Source of the DNA: Deltaproteobacteria bacterium
GTDB lineage: Bacteria > Myxococcota_A > Polyangia > HGW-17
Direction: 5' to 3'
Assembly: GCA_027858615.1 (NCBI GenBank)
Contig: JAQICJ010000296.1
Span: 1-36,123, forward strand
Length of the DNA: 36,123 bases
Part shown: piece by piece, positions 7,817-15,924 of the stretch
Numbering within the stretch: the first letter of the stretch is position 1
How the letters are laid out: each line of letters starts with the position of its first letter
The notes under the pieces: model-generated
What the model saw: the letters and a program-made list of their open reading frames with translations, nothing else
What the model was told of the DNA's origin: nothing
The model's database searches: none
Program-made: the position numbers and the translations under genes

Positions 7817-8498
7817 CATCTTCGCTGAATTGACTCATTTACTTGCTTTTATCCTAAAAGAGACACGGGAGTTCGATCTTCATCAAATTTTGCCCGGAGC
7901 CAGAACTCAATTCTTCAGAAAGAAGGGTAAAACAATCATTGAAGATCATTTCTTTGAAACCAGAATGTGTCTGTTTGAAGAGTGGTTTTTGCTTGAAAGA
8001 CCAGTTGTACAAAACCAAACACCGGCCGAGGTACTGGTGAGAAATCAACTGAGAAGGCACAATCCAGAAAAGATGCGCAAAATAATCCTCATGGCCAATT
8101 CTCATAATTCGGTTTTCGAAATTCTCAGCAATTGGAAAAAAGACAATTTTTATGTCCGGGATATTTTATATGGAAGCGATTGGCATATTCACCATCATCC
8201 GCCTTTTGCCACAATTGAGCCTGGGCAGTTTTTTGAAGGCAGGTTGGTCAATTTTACCGGGGAAAACAGACTTTTTCCTGGCATTATAGTTTATCCCACT
8301 CTGATTAAAGAAGAAATAGACTCTCTGACAACATTTTTAACAGCTCGCGGGTTTAAAAAAAGACAAATTATAGATCTTCTTTCAAAATTGCTCATAAAGG
8401 CTCACCGCTATTCACATCTTAAAATCAAAAGGTTTTTCAATCCTTCCGATCCAATGGTCAAGGTTGAACTTGACCACGTACTTGAATTTAAGGAGTAA
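7794..8498 (+). CDS. Uncharacterised soluble protein
   Basis: 234-aa protein I do not recognise. No signal peptide or membrane helix. The middle has a distinctive block DWHIHHHPPF (129-138) followed by GQFFEGRLVNF (144-154) and FPGIIVYPTL (161-170). The N-terminal half is mainly helical and charged, and the C-terminus is Lys-rich. The start is TTG 7794 with GAGGGA four bases upstream; an in-frame GTG at 7782 is the alternative. Overlap with pyrC by 23 bases suggests translational coupling. The His cluster could bind metal, but that is a guess. A 450-bp repeat-rich gap follows it. Confidence 0.75.
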   Translation: MSTPIRNNIFAELTHLLAFILKETREFDLHQILPGARTQFFRKKGKTIIEDHFFETRMCLFEEWFLLERPVVQNQTPAEVLVRNQLRRHNPEKMRKIILMANSHNSVFEILSNWKKDNFYVRDILYGSDWHIHHHPPFATIEPGQFFEGRLVNFTGENRLFPGIIVYPTLIKEEIDSLTTFLTARGFKKRQIIDLLSKLLIKAHRYSHLKIKRFFNPSDPMVKVELDHVLEFKE

Positions 8499-8688
8499 AC
8501 TCTCAGATTCCTTTTCCCCTGAATAATTCAGCAATTTCAGCCTCAGCCAATCACACCTATTATGAGATGATGACTGTTTGAATCTTTACTCTGTTCCAGT
8601 CGTCAACTTCTTTGCTAAACTTTTTTGAAAATTATCCGAATTAATAAGTAGAGACTTAATGGTTTTTTGAAAATTCTGTTCTTAAATG

Positions 8689-8850
8689 GTTCTCATCCCA
8701 AAAAGGGAGGTCACCGTTTGCGGACGGAAGTTGGAATGATCTGTTTTGTCGCAACTTCTTGAAATTGTACCTAATATGTCTGCGAAGTTACTTCGCGCAT
8801 CTCAATCCAACTTTTTCCTCAGCCAAAAACCTCCATTCTGAAATGAGAAC
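8689..8850 (-). mobile_element. MITE-like repeat, full-length copy 2 (162 bp, inverted)
   Basis: Read on the minus strand this block matches the 259-420 copy end to end and has the same length. Its plus-strand left end is GTTCTCATCCCA and its right end AAATGAGAAC, so the terminal repeats have diverged slightly. Shared inner blocks include GTAACTTCGCAGACAT and ATTTCAAGAAGTT (minus strand). The centre contains the palindrome GCGAAGTTACTTCGC (8782-8796), which can form a hairpin. It abuts a truncated copy in the same orientation. Confidence 0.75.
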
Positions 8851-8924
8851 TGTCTGAGAAGTTACTGGGTACATCTGAGGCAAACTTTTTCCTCAGCCAA
8901 AAACCTCCATTCTGGGATGGAAAC
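8851..8924 (-). repeat. MITE-like repeat, truncated copy
   Basis: About 74 bases matching the left half of the element read on the minus strand: GTTTCCATCCCAGAATGGAGG at its left end, then GTTTTTGGCTGAGG, GCCTCAGATG and AGTAACTTCTCAGACA. It ends where the full copy 8689-8850 begins, as if that copy inserted into or recombined with it. It finishes about 20 bases before the ribosome binding site of the next gene. Confidence 0.7.
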
Positions 8925-8942
8925 TAAATAAGATTGTACGAA

Positions 8943-8947
8943 AAGGA
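8943..8947 (+). promoter_or_regulatory. Ribosome binding site deciding start at 8957
   Basis: AAGGA (8943-8947) lies 9 bases before TTG 8957, but only 3 bases before the earlier in-frame TTG 8951. The spacing favours 8957 as the start. Confidence 0.5.
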
Positions 8948-8956
8948 AGTTTGGTT

Positions 8957-9343
8957 TTGAACGAATATAATTTGATATCACGAGTGGAAATTACCGAAAA
9001 ATTACCTGTATATATTCAAGAGCTTGATCATGAAATCAACCTGACAATAAATTTGATCAAAACAGGTAAAGAGGCAAAAGCTGTAGTCAGTTTTAAAAAC
9101 AATATGGAAGCTTTGGCAAATTTAATCGAATTGATAAATGTTTTATGCCAGGTTGGTGTTTTTGAACAAAATACTGTTTTTTTTGATTTTCAAAATCAAC
9201 TTTCCCTTTATCTTGATAAATTAATCTACGCTCATGATGAAGGAAATCTCAAAAAAATCGGGAAGATTCTAGCTTCTGAAACAGATGATATTTTCCAAAA
9301 GATTTTAAACATTCATTCTGGGAGAATCACTGAAATATTCTAG
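8957..9343 (+). CDS. Small helical protein of signalling cassette, unknown
   Basis: 128-aa soluble protein, almost entirely predicted alpha-helix, with no Cys cluster, signal peptide or membrane segment. Features include QELDHEINLTINLIKTGKEAK (about 21-41) and a leucine-rich centre ALANLIELINVL (52-63). I do not recognise a family. It lies 28 bases upstream of a soluble histidine kinase and is followed by a response regulator, so it may be a sensor, phosphotransfer-like helical bundle or partner of the kinase. No classical HPt motif is visible. The start is TTG. Confidence 0.7.
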   Translation: MNEYNLISRVEITEKLPVYIQELDHEINLTINLIKTGKEAKAVVSFKNNMEALANLIELINVLCQVGVFEQNTVFFDFQNQLSLYLDKLIYAHDEGNLKKIGKILASETDDIFQKILNIHSGRITEIF

Positions 9344-9371
9344 GTTTTGCATAAACAAGAAAGGCAAGAAA

Positions 9372-10367
9372 ATGAAGTCCGAACTTGATAAGATAATAAA
9401 ATTATTAGGCTCAATCGATCAGAAACTCCAGTTATTCACAGATGATTCTGAGATGGAGGGCAATGATGAAAATCAGGAAAAGAGCTGGTCAAACACCTCA
9501 ACAGAAATTGCCAGCCTGGAAAAAAAATTGGAACAATCCCGTTCCAGACTTCTTCATGCAGGAAAAATGTCTTCCCTGGGTTCACTTACAGCAGGAATTG
9601 CCCATGAGTTGAACAATCCCCTGACTTGGGTCAAATCCAATTTGCAGATAATTGAAACAAAATATATGGACAGACTACAAAAGTTTGTAGGGGTGGTAGA
9701 AAAAGTTATCAGCAGTGAAGATCTGGAATCACTTGATGAGGTACGGCAGATATTGACCGGTGCTCTAAACAATTATAAAATTAAGTATATTGTAGAAGAT
9801 ATGAGAGACATGTCTGTTGAAAACCAGGAAGGGGTCGAAAAAATGAAGAAAATCGTTTCCGGTATCAAGTCTTTTGCCCGTAACGAGGATGAAGACATAG
9901 GGGAGTGTTCTCTGGTTGATGCAGTTGAATCAGCCCTTACCATCGGATACAACCAGGTCAAGTATGTAGCAGAAATAATTAAGGAATATGATGATCCTTC
10001 TCCTTCCTGCATGGGCAGTTCTTCCAAGCTTTCCCAGGTTTTTTTGAATCTGATTGTCAATGCGGCTCAGTCTATGCAACTAGAAAAAAACAAAGATCCC
10101 GAAATGCGGGGAAAATTGTGGTTGCGGGTAAAATCCAATGATGAGAAAGTCATAGTTGAAATTGAAGACAACGGGACAGGAGTAAGCAAGAGGATCAGGA
10201 ATAAAATTTATCTTCCATTCTTCACCACTAAAAAGAGCGATGCTGGTACCGGTTTGGGCTTGCATATAGCGAAGCAGATAATTAGTGAGCACCAGGGAAC
10301 AATCAATCTGGTTGACAAGAAAGGGAAGGGAGCTAAATTTGTAATTGGCCTCCCAGTAATTGAATAA
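9372..10367 (+). CDS. Soluble sensor histidine kinase
   Basis: 331-aa kinase with a coiled-coil N-terminus (about 42-65), DHp H-box LTAGIAHELNNPL with His78 as the likely phosphorylated residue, N-box QVFLNLIVNAAQS (about 221-233), G1 box DNGTG and G2 box GTGLGL. The H-box and C-terminal form resemble NtrB/ZraS-like kinases (HisKA type). There is no transmembrane segment and no PAS, GAF or HAMP domain, so the input must come through the N-terminus or a partner. The long insertion between the two DHp helices (about 95-150) is unusual. GAAAGG precedes the ATG. A receiver protein gene follows within 70 bases. Confidence 0.92.
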   Translation: MKSELDKIIKLLGSIDQKLQLFTDDSEMEGNDENQEKSWSNTSTEIASLEKKLEQSRSRLLHAGKMSSLGSLTAGIAHELNNPLTWVKSNLQIIETKYMDRLQKFVGVVEKVISSEDLESLDEVRQILTGALNNYKIKYIVEDMRDMSVENQEGVEKMKKIVSGIKSFARNEDEDIGECSLVDAVESALTIGYNQVKYVAEIIKEYDDPSPSCMGSSSKLSQVFLNLIVNAAQSMQLEKNKDPEMRGKLWLRVKSNDEKVIVEIEDNGTGVSKRIRNKIYLPFFTTKKSDAGTGLGLHIAKQIISEHQGTINLVDKKGKGAKFVIGLPVIE

Positions 10368-10437
10368 TCCCATCTCAAACAGAATATCACCTTAAGGTGA
10401 CTTGAATTTGAATGATAGAACTAAAAGGTTGAAACAA

Positions 10438-10893
10438 ATGAACAAAATTCTTCTGCTCGACGATGAAAAACCAATTTTAGGAGTTTTGAAAAGAGTTTTT
10501 TTTGATAAGCCGTGGGGAACTTATACAGCATCAGATCCTGAAGAGGCTTTGCAGATGGTAAAGGAAAATAATTTTGCAGTTATTATTTCTGATTTCAAAA
10601 TGCCCAAAATGAATGGTCTTGAATTTTTGACCAAAGCCCGGGCTATCAGTCCTGACAGCGTAATGATGGTTTTTAGCGGTTATGCCGAATCAGAAGCAAT
10701 TTCAAAAGCAATCGATGATGGAATCTTGTCTCGTTTTATCCCCAAACCCTGGAATAATACCGAACTTTACGGCATTATAAAACAAGGCCTTGAACGTTAT
10801 GAACTGGCTAAGAAAAACAAGGAATTATTTAAAACTGTTCAAAGGCAAACCAGAGAAATAGTCCGGTTGAAATTAAAGATAGACAAACCCTGA
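10438..10893 (+). CDS. Response regulator, receiver domain plus coiled coil
   Basis: 151-aa receiver protein. LLLDDE (acidic pair Asp8/Asp9), SDFKMPKMNG with phospho-acceptor Asp52, VFSGYAES (the Ser/Thr switch) and IPKPW (conserved Lys) are all present. The RFIPKPWNN pattern is typical of receivers in RpfG-like and related regulators, but no HD-GYP or DNA-binding domain follows; the last 30 residues form a basic coiled coil. The start at ATG 10438 has AAAAGG 9 bases upstream; TTG 10408 is an alternative. It is almost certainly the partner of the upstream kinase. Output may be by protein interaction. Confidence 0.9.
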   Translation: MNKILLLDDEKPILGVLKRVFFDKPWGTYTASDPEEALQMVKENNFAVIISDFKMPKMNGLEFLTKARAISPDSVMMVFSGYAESEAISKAIDDGILSRFIPKPWNNTELYGIIKQGLERYELAKKNKELFKTVQRQTREIVRLKLKIDKP

Positions 10894-10896
10894 TTA

Positions 10897-10905
10897 CCCC
10901 CCCCC
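10897..10905 (+). repeat. Poly-C tract between convergent genes
   Basis: A run of about nine C lies just after the response regulator stop and before the convergent lipoprotein gene end at 10921. Such homopolymers are prone to slippage. Here it is outside coding sequence, so any effect would be on transcript ends. No terminator hairpin is visible in this 27-bp gap. Confidence 0.6.
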
Positions 10906-10920
10906 ACACTAATTGTTGTT

Positions 10921-12852
10921 TTATTCCAGATTGATTCTTTTCATATCCATTCCTCCCACATATCCATAAGAAACATGTTTGTCAAAGCCTGTAACTATTA
11001 ATCCTACCGGTTTTTCAGAGCGGATTACGTGGTAGCCGTCATCCTGAAAGCCGGGGTTTATGTTTTCTCCGGGAGGCAATTCGGGATTAATAATGGGATA
11101 GGAAAGTTGACAGTTGATGATTTCGTATGTATCTCCCTGATCAATTTGTCCAACGCAATTGGATGTGTGTTTTTGGCAATTATAGGTATTGATATCCAGA
11201 TAATCAAGGGTGAGTTCATTTTGTGAAGGAGAAATAATGGTTATAAAATCAAAGGCATATTTGTCGGGAGTGAGGAAGACATAATCCTGACGCCATTGTT
11301 CTACCGGTGGAATCATGACAAAAGAAGGATCTCCACCCGGTAGATCCAGGGGAATATTTATTGAACCCTGTCCTTTTCTGAATTGAGCAATGAAAAGGGG
11401 TTTGTCAGCTCTAATGACAGGATCACAGTCTGAATCTATGGTGCGAAATTCTCCGCGGTTTAGAATAAAATAATTATTGGGGGATGGCAAAGTTGTAAAG
11501 ATGGTAGTATTGTCACTCAGAGCCATGATTCTGAATATATCTCCCTCTTCCATCACTATGTTTTCTCCTCCGGCTGCAGCAATTGCAGGAGTTCTGGGCG
11601 GGTTTCTGACAGCGACAAATTCCATGCCGGCGGCACTTGAAGGAAATAACTGATGTTCCAGATGATCTGCACAGCAATACCGATCATAAAAAGTATTCCA
11701 GACTGGAACATCTGAGGCTTCACTGCCGGCAAAAACAGCTACAGGTTTGTTGCTTTGAACTGTAGTTCCGGTGAAGTCAGCTTGGAAGGCATCGGTTTCA
11801 AGATTGAGGACCTCGTATTTTTGCAGATCGAAAGTAATGGTATCACCTGCTTTGGCAGCCGGAATCCACAGGTTGTCACCAATAATATCTGTGGACAACT
11901 TGAGGGTGAGGTTGGTTCCGGGCTCGGTAGCAATTATAGTGAGAAAAGTACGCAAGTTCTGGTTGAAATTATTGTTGGGGTTGTCTGTTTTAGCTATAGT
12001 TTGAGGCCAACTCAGAACCAGATAGTTATTATCAAGGGCACTTTTAGGAAAAAGAATGGAAGCATCATTGGAAAAGACATCGACATTTTCAAGGGGGTTG
12101 AACTGATAGGCAGCAATGGGCAGGTTGGAGGTGATTCGGTAACTTGCGGTGGTGTGAGCACTGTGGGTTCCGGTATTGAAAGTTCCTTCAGGACTGCCGT
12201 CTACTTCCCGGGAAGGGAGATTGATAATTTCAAGACCTTCAGGGGGAACTTGAATTTCGTCAATTTTGTTGATATCAGCCGGCCATCCGGCCTCTGCCAG
12301 ATTTGTATCAACCCAGACTGTGGCAGTGAGATTTCCAGGGTTGGAAACTACCACACTGAATTGCTGAGCTGCGGCGTTTCCACTTGAAACTACAGCATTG
12401 TCAAGGTCAACTGCCCAATATTCACAACCAAGATAACTGCGGTTTTTCCGGGCTTCCAGACAGGCCTGTAAACATTGACCGTAACTGCAGACATAACCTT
12501 CCTTGGCAGGGCATTCATAAAGAGGAGTTGCCTCAGAACCTGTTTCATTGCAAACAGATACCTTGTTTTCCTGACAAATTCTGCTGCCTGGTTTGCAATA
12601 CAAACAACCTTCATCCGGAACACAGATTTGACCGAATTTTGAACAATCCCTGTATTCGTATTTTCCCGAAGGATGGGTACAGGTGGCCTGTTTTCCTTCA
12701 ATACAATAAATTTTGTCAACTTCACAACTGCCAGTAACTTCTTTTTCAGATTCACAGGAACTAAAGACTGAAATTATCAGAACCAGGCAGATAAAAAATA
12801 AATAGTTGAGGCTGTTGAGTTTAAAAACTAAAAGAGGTTCCATTAGCTGCAT
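10921..12852 (-). CDS. IgGFc-binding-domain lipoprotein
   Basis: 643-aa exported protein. A signal peptide ends at VFSSC, making Cys33 the likely lipidated residue. A Cys-rich region of about 100 residues follows, with short repeats of the form C...G..C.....C seen in myxobacterial surface lipoproteins. The remainder (about 145-640) matches the IgGFc-binding N-terminal-like domain: SNPGNLTATVWV, YRITSNLPIAAYQFNPL, NKPVAVFAGSEA, and the ending SEKPVGLIVTGFDKHVSYGY. Despite the family name, binding to antibody is not implied here. ATG 12852 has GGA upstream; ATG 12843 is an alternative. It overlaps the previous lipoprotein gene by 32 bases and is probably coupled to it. Confidence 0.85.
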   Translation of the reverse strand: MQLMEPLLVFKLNSLNYLFFICLVLIISVFSSCESEKEVTGSCEVDKIYCIEGKQATCTHPSGKYEYRDCSKFGQICVPDEGCLYCKPGSRICQENKVSVCNETGSEATPLYECPAKEGYVCSYGQCLQACLEARKNRSYLGCEYWAVDLDNAVVSSGNAAAQQFSVVVSNPGNLTATVWVDTNLAEAGWPADINKIDEIQVPPEGLEIINLPSREVDGSPEGTFNTGTHSAHTTASYRITSNLPIAAYQFNPLENVDVFSNDASILFPKSALDNNYLVLSWPQTIAKTDNPNNNFNQNLRTFLTIIATEPGTNLTLKLSTDIIGDNLWIPAAKAGDTITFDLQKYEVLNLETDAFQADFTGTTVQSNKPVAVFAGSEASDVPVWNTFYDRYCCADHLEHQLFPSSAAGMEFVAVRNPPRTPAIAAAGGENIVMEEGDIFRIMALSDNTTIFTTLPSPNNYFILNRGEFRTIDSDCDPVIRADKPLFIAQFRKGQGSINIPLDLPGGDPSFVMIPPVEQWRQDYVFLTPDKYAFDFITIISPSQNELTLDYLDINTYNCQKHTSNCVGQIDQGDTYEIINCQLSYPIINPELPPGENINPGFQDDGYHVIRSEKPVGLIVTGFDKHVSYGYVGGMDMKRINLE

Positions 12853-14833
12853 TAGATTTCCAGTATGTTTGGGAAAGATAGCGATAAGTAAAATTGTTAA
12901 AATCAAGATTGGGTACAAGAATTGTTTGGATGTGCCAGTAAAGTTGACCAACCGGAAGAGGAGGTACTCCATCTACGGTTTGAAGACGGGGCAGGGAAAA
13001 ACTGCTTAATTCTCCATTTAAAAGAATATGCCAGAAGCGATCACCCGAAGGAAATTGAGTGATTTTGATTTGAGAAAAGGTTGGTTTGATCACACTACTC
13101 TGAAAGGAAAAACGATTATTTTCAGGAGGGGCTCCGTCTGGGGATATGGGAGTGGGAATACCGAGAAAATCATCAACTTCAAAGGAAGAAGAACCGACCA
13201 GATTTTTTTTGAATACTTGAGAAAAAGGATAGGATCCCTGAGTATTTGCTTCTGCATAAATGGAGTAGGTGGCATCACTCAATTCTCCATAAATCTGCAT
13301 CTGATTTTCGAAAATCAGGGGAGATGTAGCGTCAACAGTGGTTTGAGTAGAATCTTTTCTGATGATATATCCATCAACACCGAGATCTGTAATCAACTTT
13401 ACTTTATATTCAAGGGGGCCGTTTTCTGCATCAAGGGGAGGCGGATTATCGAGATCTACTTGAATGGTGTGATTAAGAAACCTGTCTATTCTGATTTTAG
13501 TAGTGAGATTTTCTCCGGCTCCGGCAAAGATATTACGGACAATTCCGTAGGATACCGGGATGAAATCACTGCCGTCGGCATTCTGGTATCCTGCCAGAGC
13601 ATAAAGAGCAAAAGAGCCAGGATAAATAGTCAGGCTGAAAGGAAATCCAAATTCATCAACGCAACTTGAAGCTTCTGTCAGAGTGTATACTTGGGGTGAG
13701 GCAACGGAGTAACTGCCCAGAGTCTGGTAGATTTTAACCGCCCGATGATAGCCTGGAGGAACAGGATCGGGAACCATGATATCCCAATCGCAACTGTATT
13801 CGAATTCTGCATCCTGGAAAAGAACAGCACCGGTGAGATGAGCAAAAACTTCGTTGGGAACTCCCGGGATTCCGCCGGTGGGATTGGAAGGCGGATCAAA
13901 GGGAGTCAGAAAAAGAGTGATTTCAGAACTGTTGAATCCAATTATGGAATATATTTCAAATTCTTCATGAGCGACAGTTACCATTTGTTGTCCCTGAAGA
14001 TCCGGAGAAGCAAAAGTAATTTGACCATCGCTGTTAGTCCTTCCCTGAAAAGGAGTGCTGATATTCGTGCCGAGCATGACAAAGGCGTTTGCAATTGGTT
14101 CTTTGCCATAAATATTAAGGGCAGTGATCGTAAGAGAACCGGAAATTTCCTCTCCATTCATGCCTCCATAAGCTGGATCGGTAGTATCGTAATAAAGGAA
14201 AGCGTTTTCGGTGATCAGGGGTGATGCTTCTGAACTGATAACTTCAAAGTCGACTTCTCCTGGAGGATGGGGTGGCGTTTTGGTGATCAGTTTGTTGTTG
14301 GAGACGAGATTAATATCCAGCAGTTGCTTGCCGCCGAGATAATAGGTTTGATCAGGATTGAATTCATTTTCAGGAGATGAAATTTCTACATAGGTGCCTC
14401 CGGACATGGAACCGGAAGCTGGGGTAAAGGTAAAACGATCGTAAAAATAACCGTTTCCCAGAGTAGTTTTGGTCATGTCAGAGTTTTGGGCTGTAACATT
14501 GACATAACCTGTCATACCGGCAGGAACACTCACCATCATTCTGTTCTGGGCAATAAAAACTGTGTTGCCGGGATCAGCCCAATGCTCTCCAAAGAAGATT
14601 CTAGTTCCCTCTTCAAATCCAAATCCCCTGATGGTGACAGTGTTACCTCCCTTGACTGGGCCGTGGTTTGGTTCTATTTTAGTTACTCTGAAAGAACTGT
14701 CAGGACCGGCATCAGGTTGATTGTTGTTCTGGTTGTTCGAGTTCCAGCCTTCTTCACTTGGAGCTGTTTCACATCCGAAACTGGAAAAAAGAAAGAACAA
14801 AGATAAAATGTAAATTAATCTTTTGAGAATCAT
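12821..14833 (-). CDS. TIG/IPT-domain surface lipoprotein
   Basis: 670-aa exported lipoprotein. The signal peptide ends LFSSFGC, with Cys21 lipidated. A short Asn/Gln-rich linker (about 30-43) leads to a TIG/IPT immunoglobulin-like domain (about 50-112; KIEPNHGPVKGGNTVTIRGFGF). A second, weaker TIG-like unit follows (about 135-215; FTPASGSMSGGTYVEI). Residues about 230-310 look like a carboxypeptidase-regulatory-like beta-sandwich (ITALNIYGKEPIANAFVML, then GRTNSDGQITF). The C-terminal half is beta-rich without a name. Probably a cell-surface adhesive or structural protein. It is followed with overlap by the IgGFc-binding lipoprotein, so they may act together. Confidence 0.85.
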   Translation of the reverse strand: MILKRLIYILSLFFLFSSFGCETAPSEEGWNSNNQNNNQPDAGPDSSFRVTKIEPNHGPVKGGNTVTIRGFGFEEGTRIFFGEHWADPGNTVFIAQNRMMVSVPAGMTGYVNVTAQNSDMTKTTLGNGYFYDRFTFTPASGSMSGGTYVEISSPENEFNPDQTYYLGGKQLLDINLVSNNKLITKTPPHPPGEVDFEVISSEASPLITENAFLYYDTTDPAYGGMNGEEISGSLTITALNIYGKEPIANAFVMLGTNISTPFQGRTNSDGQITFASPDLQGQQMVTVAHEEFEIYSIIGFNSSEITLFLTPFDPPSNPTGGIPGVPNEVFAHLTGAVLFQDAEFEYSCDWDIMVPDPVPPGYHRAVKIYQTLGSYSVASPQVYTLTEASSCVDEFGFPFSLTIYPGSFALYALAGYQNADGSDFIPVSYGIVRNIFAGAGENLTTKIRIDRFLNHTIQVDLDNPPPLDAENGPLEYKVKLITDLGVDGYIIRKDSTQTTVDATSPLIFENQMQIYGELSDATYSIYAEANTQGSYPFSQVFKKNLVGSSSFEVDDFLGIPTPISPDGAPPENNRFSFQSSVIKPTFSQIKITQFPSGDRFWHILLNGELSSFSLPRLQTVDGVPPLPVGQLYWHIQTILVPNLDFNNFTYRYLSQTYWKSNAANGTSFSF

Positions 14834-14877
14834 ACTAATCCTTATGAAAGGTTCCGGATAAATAGAATAGTTAAGTA

Positions 14878-14913
14878 GTTCCCAGCCAAAAACACCACTT
14901 CTGGGATGGAAAC
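14878..14913 (-). repeat. MITE-like repeat, 36-bp left-end fragment
   Basis: On the minus strand this reads GTTTCCATCCCAGAAGTGG then TGTTTTTGGCTGG, matching the left end of the repeat at 259 and 23540. It is bounded by GTTCCC at the other side, so it looks like a miniature derivative or internal deletion. The arms CCCAG (14881-14885) and CTGGG (14901-14905) can pair. It lies in the 248-bp gap between divergent lipoprotein and menG genes; nothing else there is recognisable except the -10-like box at 15032. Confidence 0.65.
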
Positions 14914-15031
14914 TAAGTAGTTCTATTATAGCTGATAATCCATAAATATCTAGTTACTGTTTCTGGAGATGGAAATTGCTGGTTTTGTTTATCCTGTTTC
15001 AATTTAAAAAAACAGATTACAAAAATGAAGA

Positions 15032-15037
15032 TATAAT
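15032..15037 (+). promoter_or_regulatory. Candidate -10 box for menG
   Basis: A perfect TATAAT at 15032-15037 lies 45 bases before the ATG. No good -35 box is present at the right distance, so the promoter call is tentative. Confidence 0.3.
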
Positions 15038-15081
15038 TTGTATTGTCATTGGGTTTTTCAATAGCAATAAAAGGTCAAATA

Positions 15082-15771
15082 ATGAATTCAATTAATTTAA
15101 AACAGGTTTTTGCAAATATTGCAAAAAAATATGAGCAGGTAAACCATTTCATTACCTTTGGACAAGATAAAAGATGGAGAAAAACAGCTGCTTTGATGGC
15201 GGCAAAAGGGGGTGGGGATAAATGGGTTGATGTTTGTACGGGCACCGGAGAAATGGCGGTTTTGCTTGATAAAATATCTCCAGGATCAACACAGGTTTAT
15301 GGAATAGATTTCACCAAAGCCATGCTTGTTCAGGCCAGGAAAAAAAACAGTTCCGTAAAATTTATCAAAGGCAGTGCCGAGGATCTGCCTTTTGCCCAAA
15401 GTGAAATTGATTTGATCACAGTTTCCTTTGCTGTGAGAAATCTCAATCTGGAACCGGAAAAATTCAAGCAAACCTTATCAGAGTTTTATCGAGTTCTCAA
15501 AAAAAATGGTAGACTTGTATTGTTGGAAACCTCAATTCCTGACAATATGCTGATCAGGAAAATGTTCTTTTTTCTGGCTCCGAAAGTAGCCAAGGTAACC
15601 GGGCATTTATTAACTGGGGAAAAAGAAGGATATGAATATCTGGGAAATTCCATTTCTGAGTTTTATCAAGGCAAGGATTTGAACAATATTTTGAGAAAAA
15701 CAGGTTTTTCCAGTGCAATTTGCAAACAACTGGCTCTGGGAAGTGTTGCCATCCATATTGGAACTAAGTAG
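15082..15771 (+). CDS. menG: Demethylmenaquinone/ubiquinone C-methyltransferase
   Basis: 229-aa SAM-dependent methyltransferase of quinone biosynthesis. Motif I is VDVCTGTGEMA (49-59), followed by the acidic post-motif YGIDFTKAML. Other UbiE/MenG blocks are FANIAKKYEQVNHFITFGQDKRWR at the N-terminus, SAEDLPF, and SFAVRNLN. It probably methylates demethylmenaquinone to menaquinone, but the sequence alone does not separate MenG from UbiE. ATG 15082 has AAAAGG 7 bases upstream and gives the standard N-terminus. No other quinone genes are near. The stop codon TAG lies in AACTAAGTAG, the same string found beside the repeat fragment at 14913. Confidence 0.88.
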   Translation: MNSINLKQVFANIAKKYEQVNHFITFGQDKRWRKTAALMAAKGGGDKWVDVCTGTGEMAVLLDKISPGSTQVYGIDFTKAMLVQARKKNSSVKFIKGSAEDLPFAQSEIDLITVSFAVRNLNLEPEKFKQTLSEFYRVLKKNGRLVLLETSIPDNMLIRKMFFFLAPKVAKVTGHLLTGEKEGYEYLGNSISEFYQGKDLNNILRKTGFSSAICKQLALGSVAIHIGTK

Positions 15772-15792
15772 TTCTAAGCAGTTCTGAATGTT

Positions 15793-15832
15793 TTCCTATG
15801 CAAAAAGGAAGGCTTTTGTCTGAACATGGAAT
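15793..15832 (-). repeat. MITE-like repeat, right-end fragment (degenerate)
   Basis: On the minus strand TTCCATGTTCAGAC followed by CCTTCCTTTTTG matches the right end of the 259-420 element (TTCCGTGTTCAGAC, then CCTTCCTTTTTG). The terminal repeat is degraded (CATAGGAAAAC instead of GGATGGGAAC). It begins about 20 bases after the menG stop. Confidence 0.6.
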
Positions 15833-15859
15833 TATGCTTTTAATTTGTTTTCAAATCGT

Positions 15860-15865
15860 TATAAT
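15860..15865 (+). promoter_or_regulatory. Candidate -10 box for rubrerythrin-like gene
   Basis: TATAAT at 15860-15865 lies 59 bases upstream of the start codon. The -35 region is weak. Tentative. Confidence 0.3.
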
Positions 15866-15924
15866 ATAAAAATCAATCCAATCTGTAACTAATCTTATTG
15901 AATTTATCCCTTGAAGGAGGAAAA

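Larger units (their letters stand above)
8499..8956. other. Gene-free 458-bp region rich in repeat copies
   Basis: No convincing coding frame. From 8689 to 8924 it holds one full and one truncated copy of the 162-bp element. A weak, degenerate match to the element's left end may lie at about 8530-8572 (CAGCCTCAGCC, then ATGAGATGATGAC). The rest, 8573-8688, shows nothing I recognise. It divides the 4357-8498 gene set from the signalling cassette. Confidence 0.6.

Noticed and set aside
8951-8956. TTG 8951 as start of the small helical protein
   Set aside because: The purine-rich site at 8943-8947 is too close; TTG 8957 has normal spacing.
11755-12387. Open frame of 210 codons on the plus strand
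   Set aside because: It is antisense to the IgGFc-type lipoprotein, whose signal peptide and domain motifs are clear.
13028-13669. Open frame of 213 codons on the plus strand
   Set aside because: Antisense to the TIG-domain lipoprotein; no ribosome binding site or recognisable domain.
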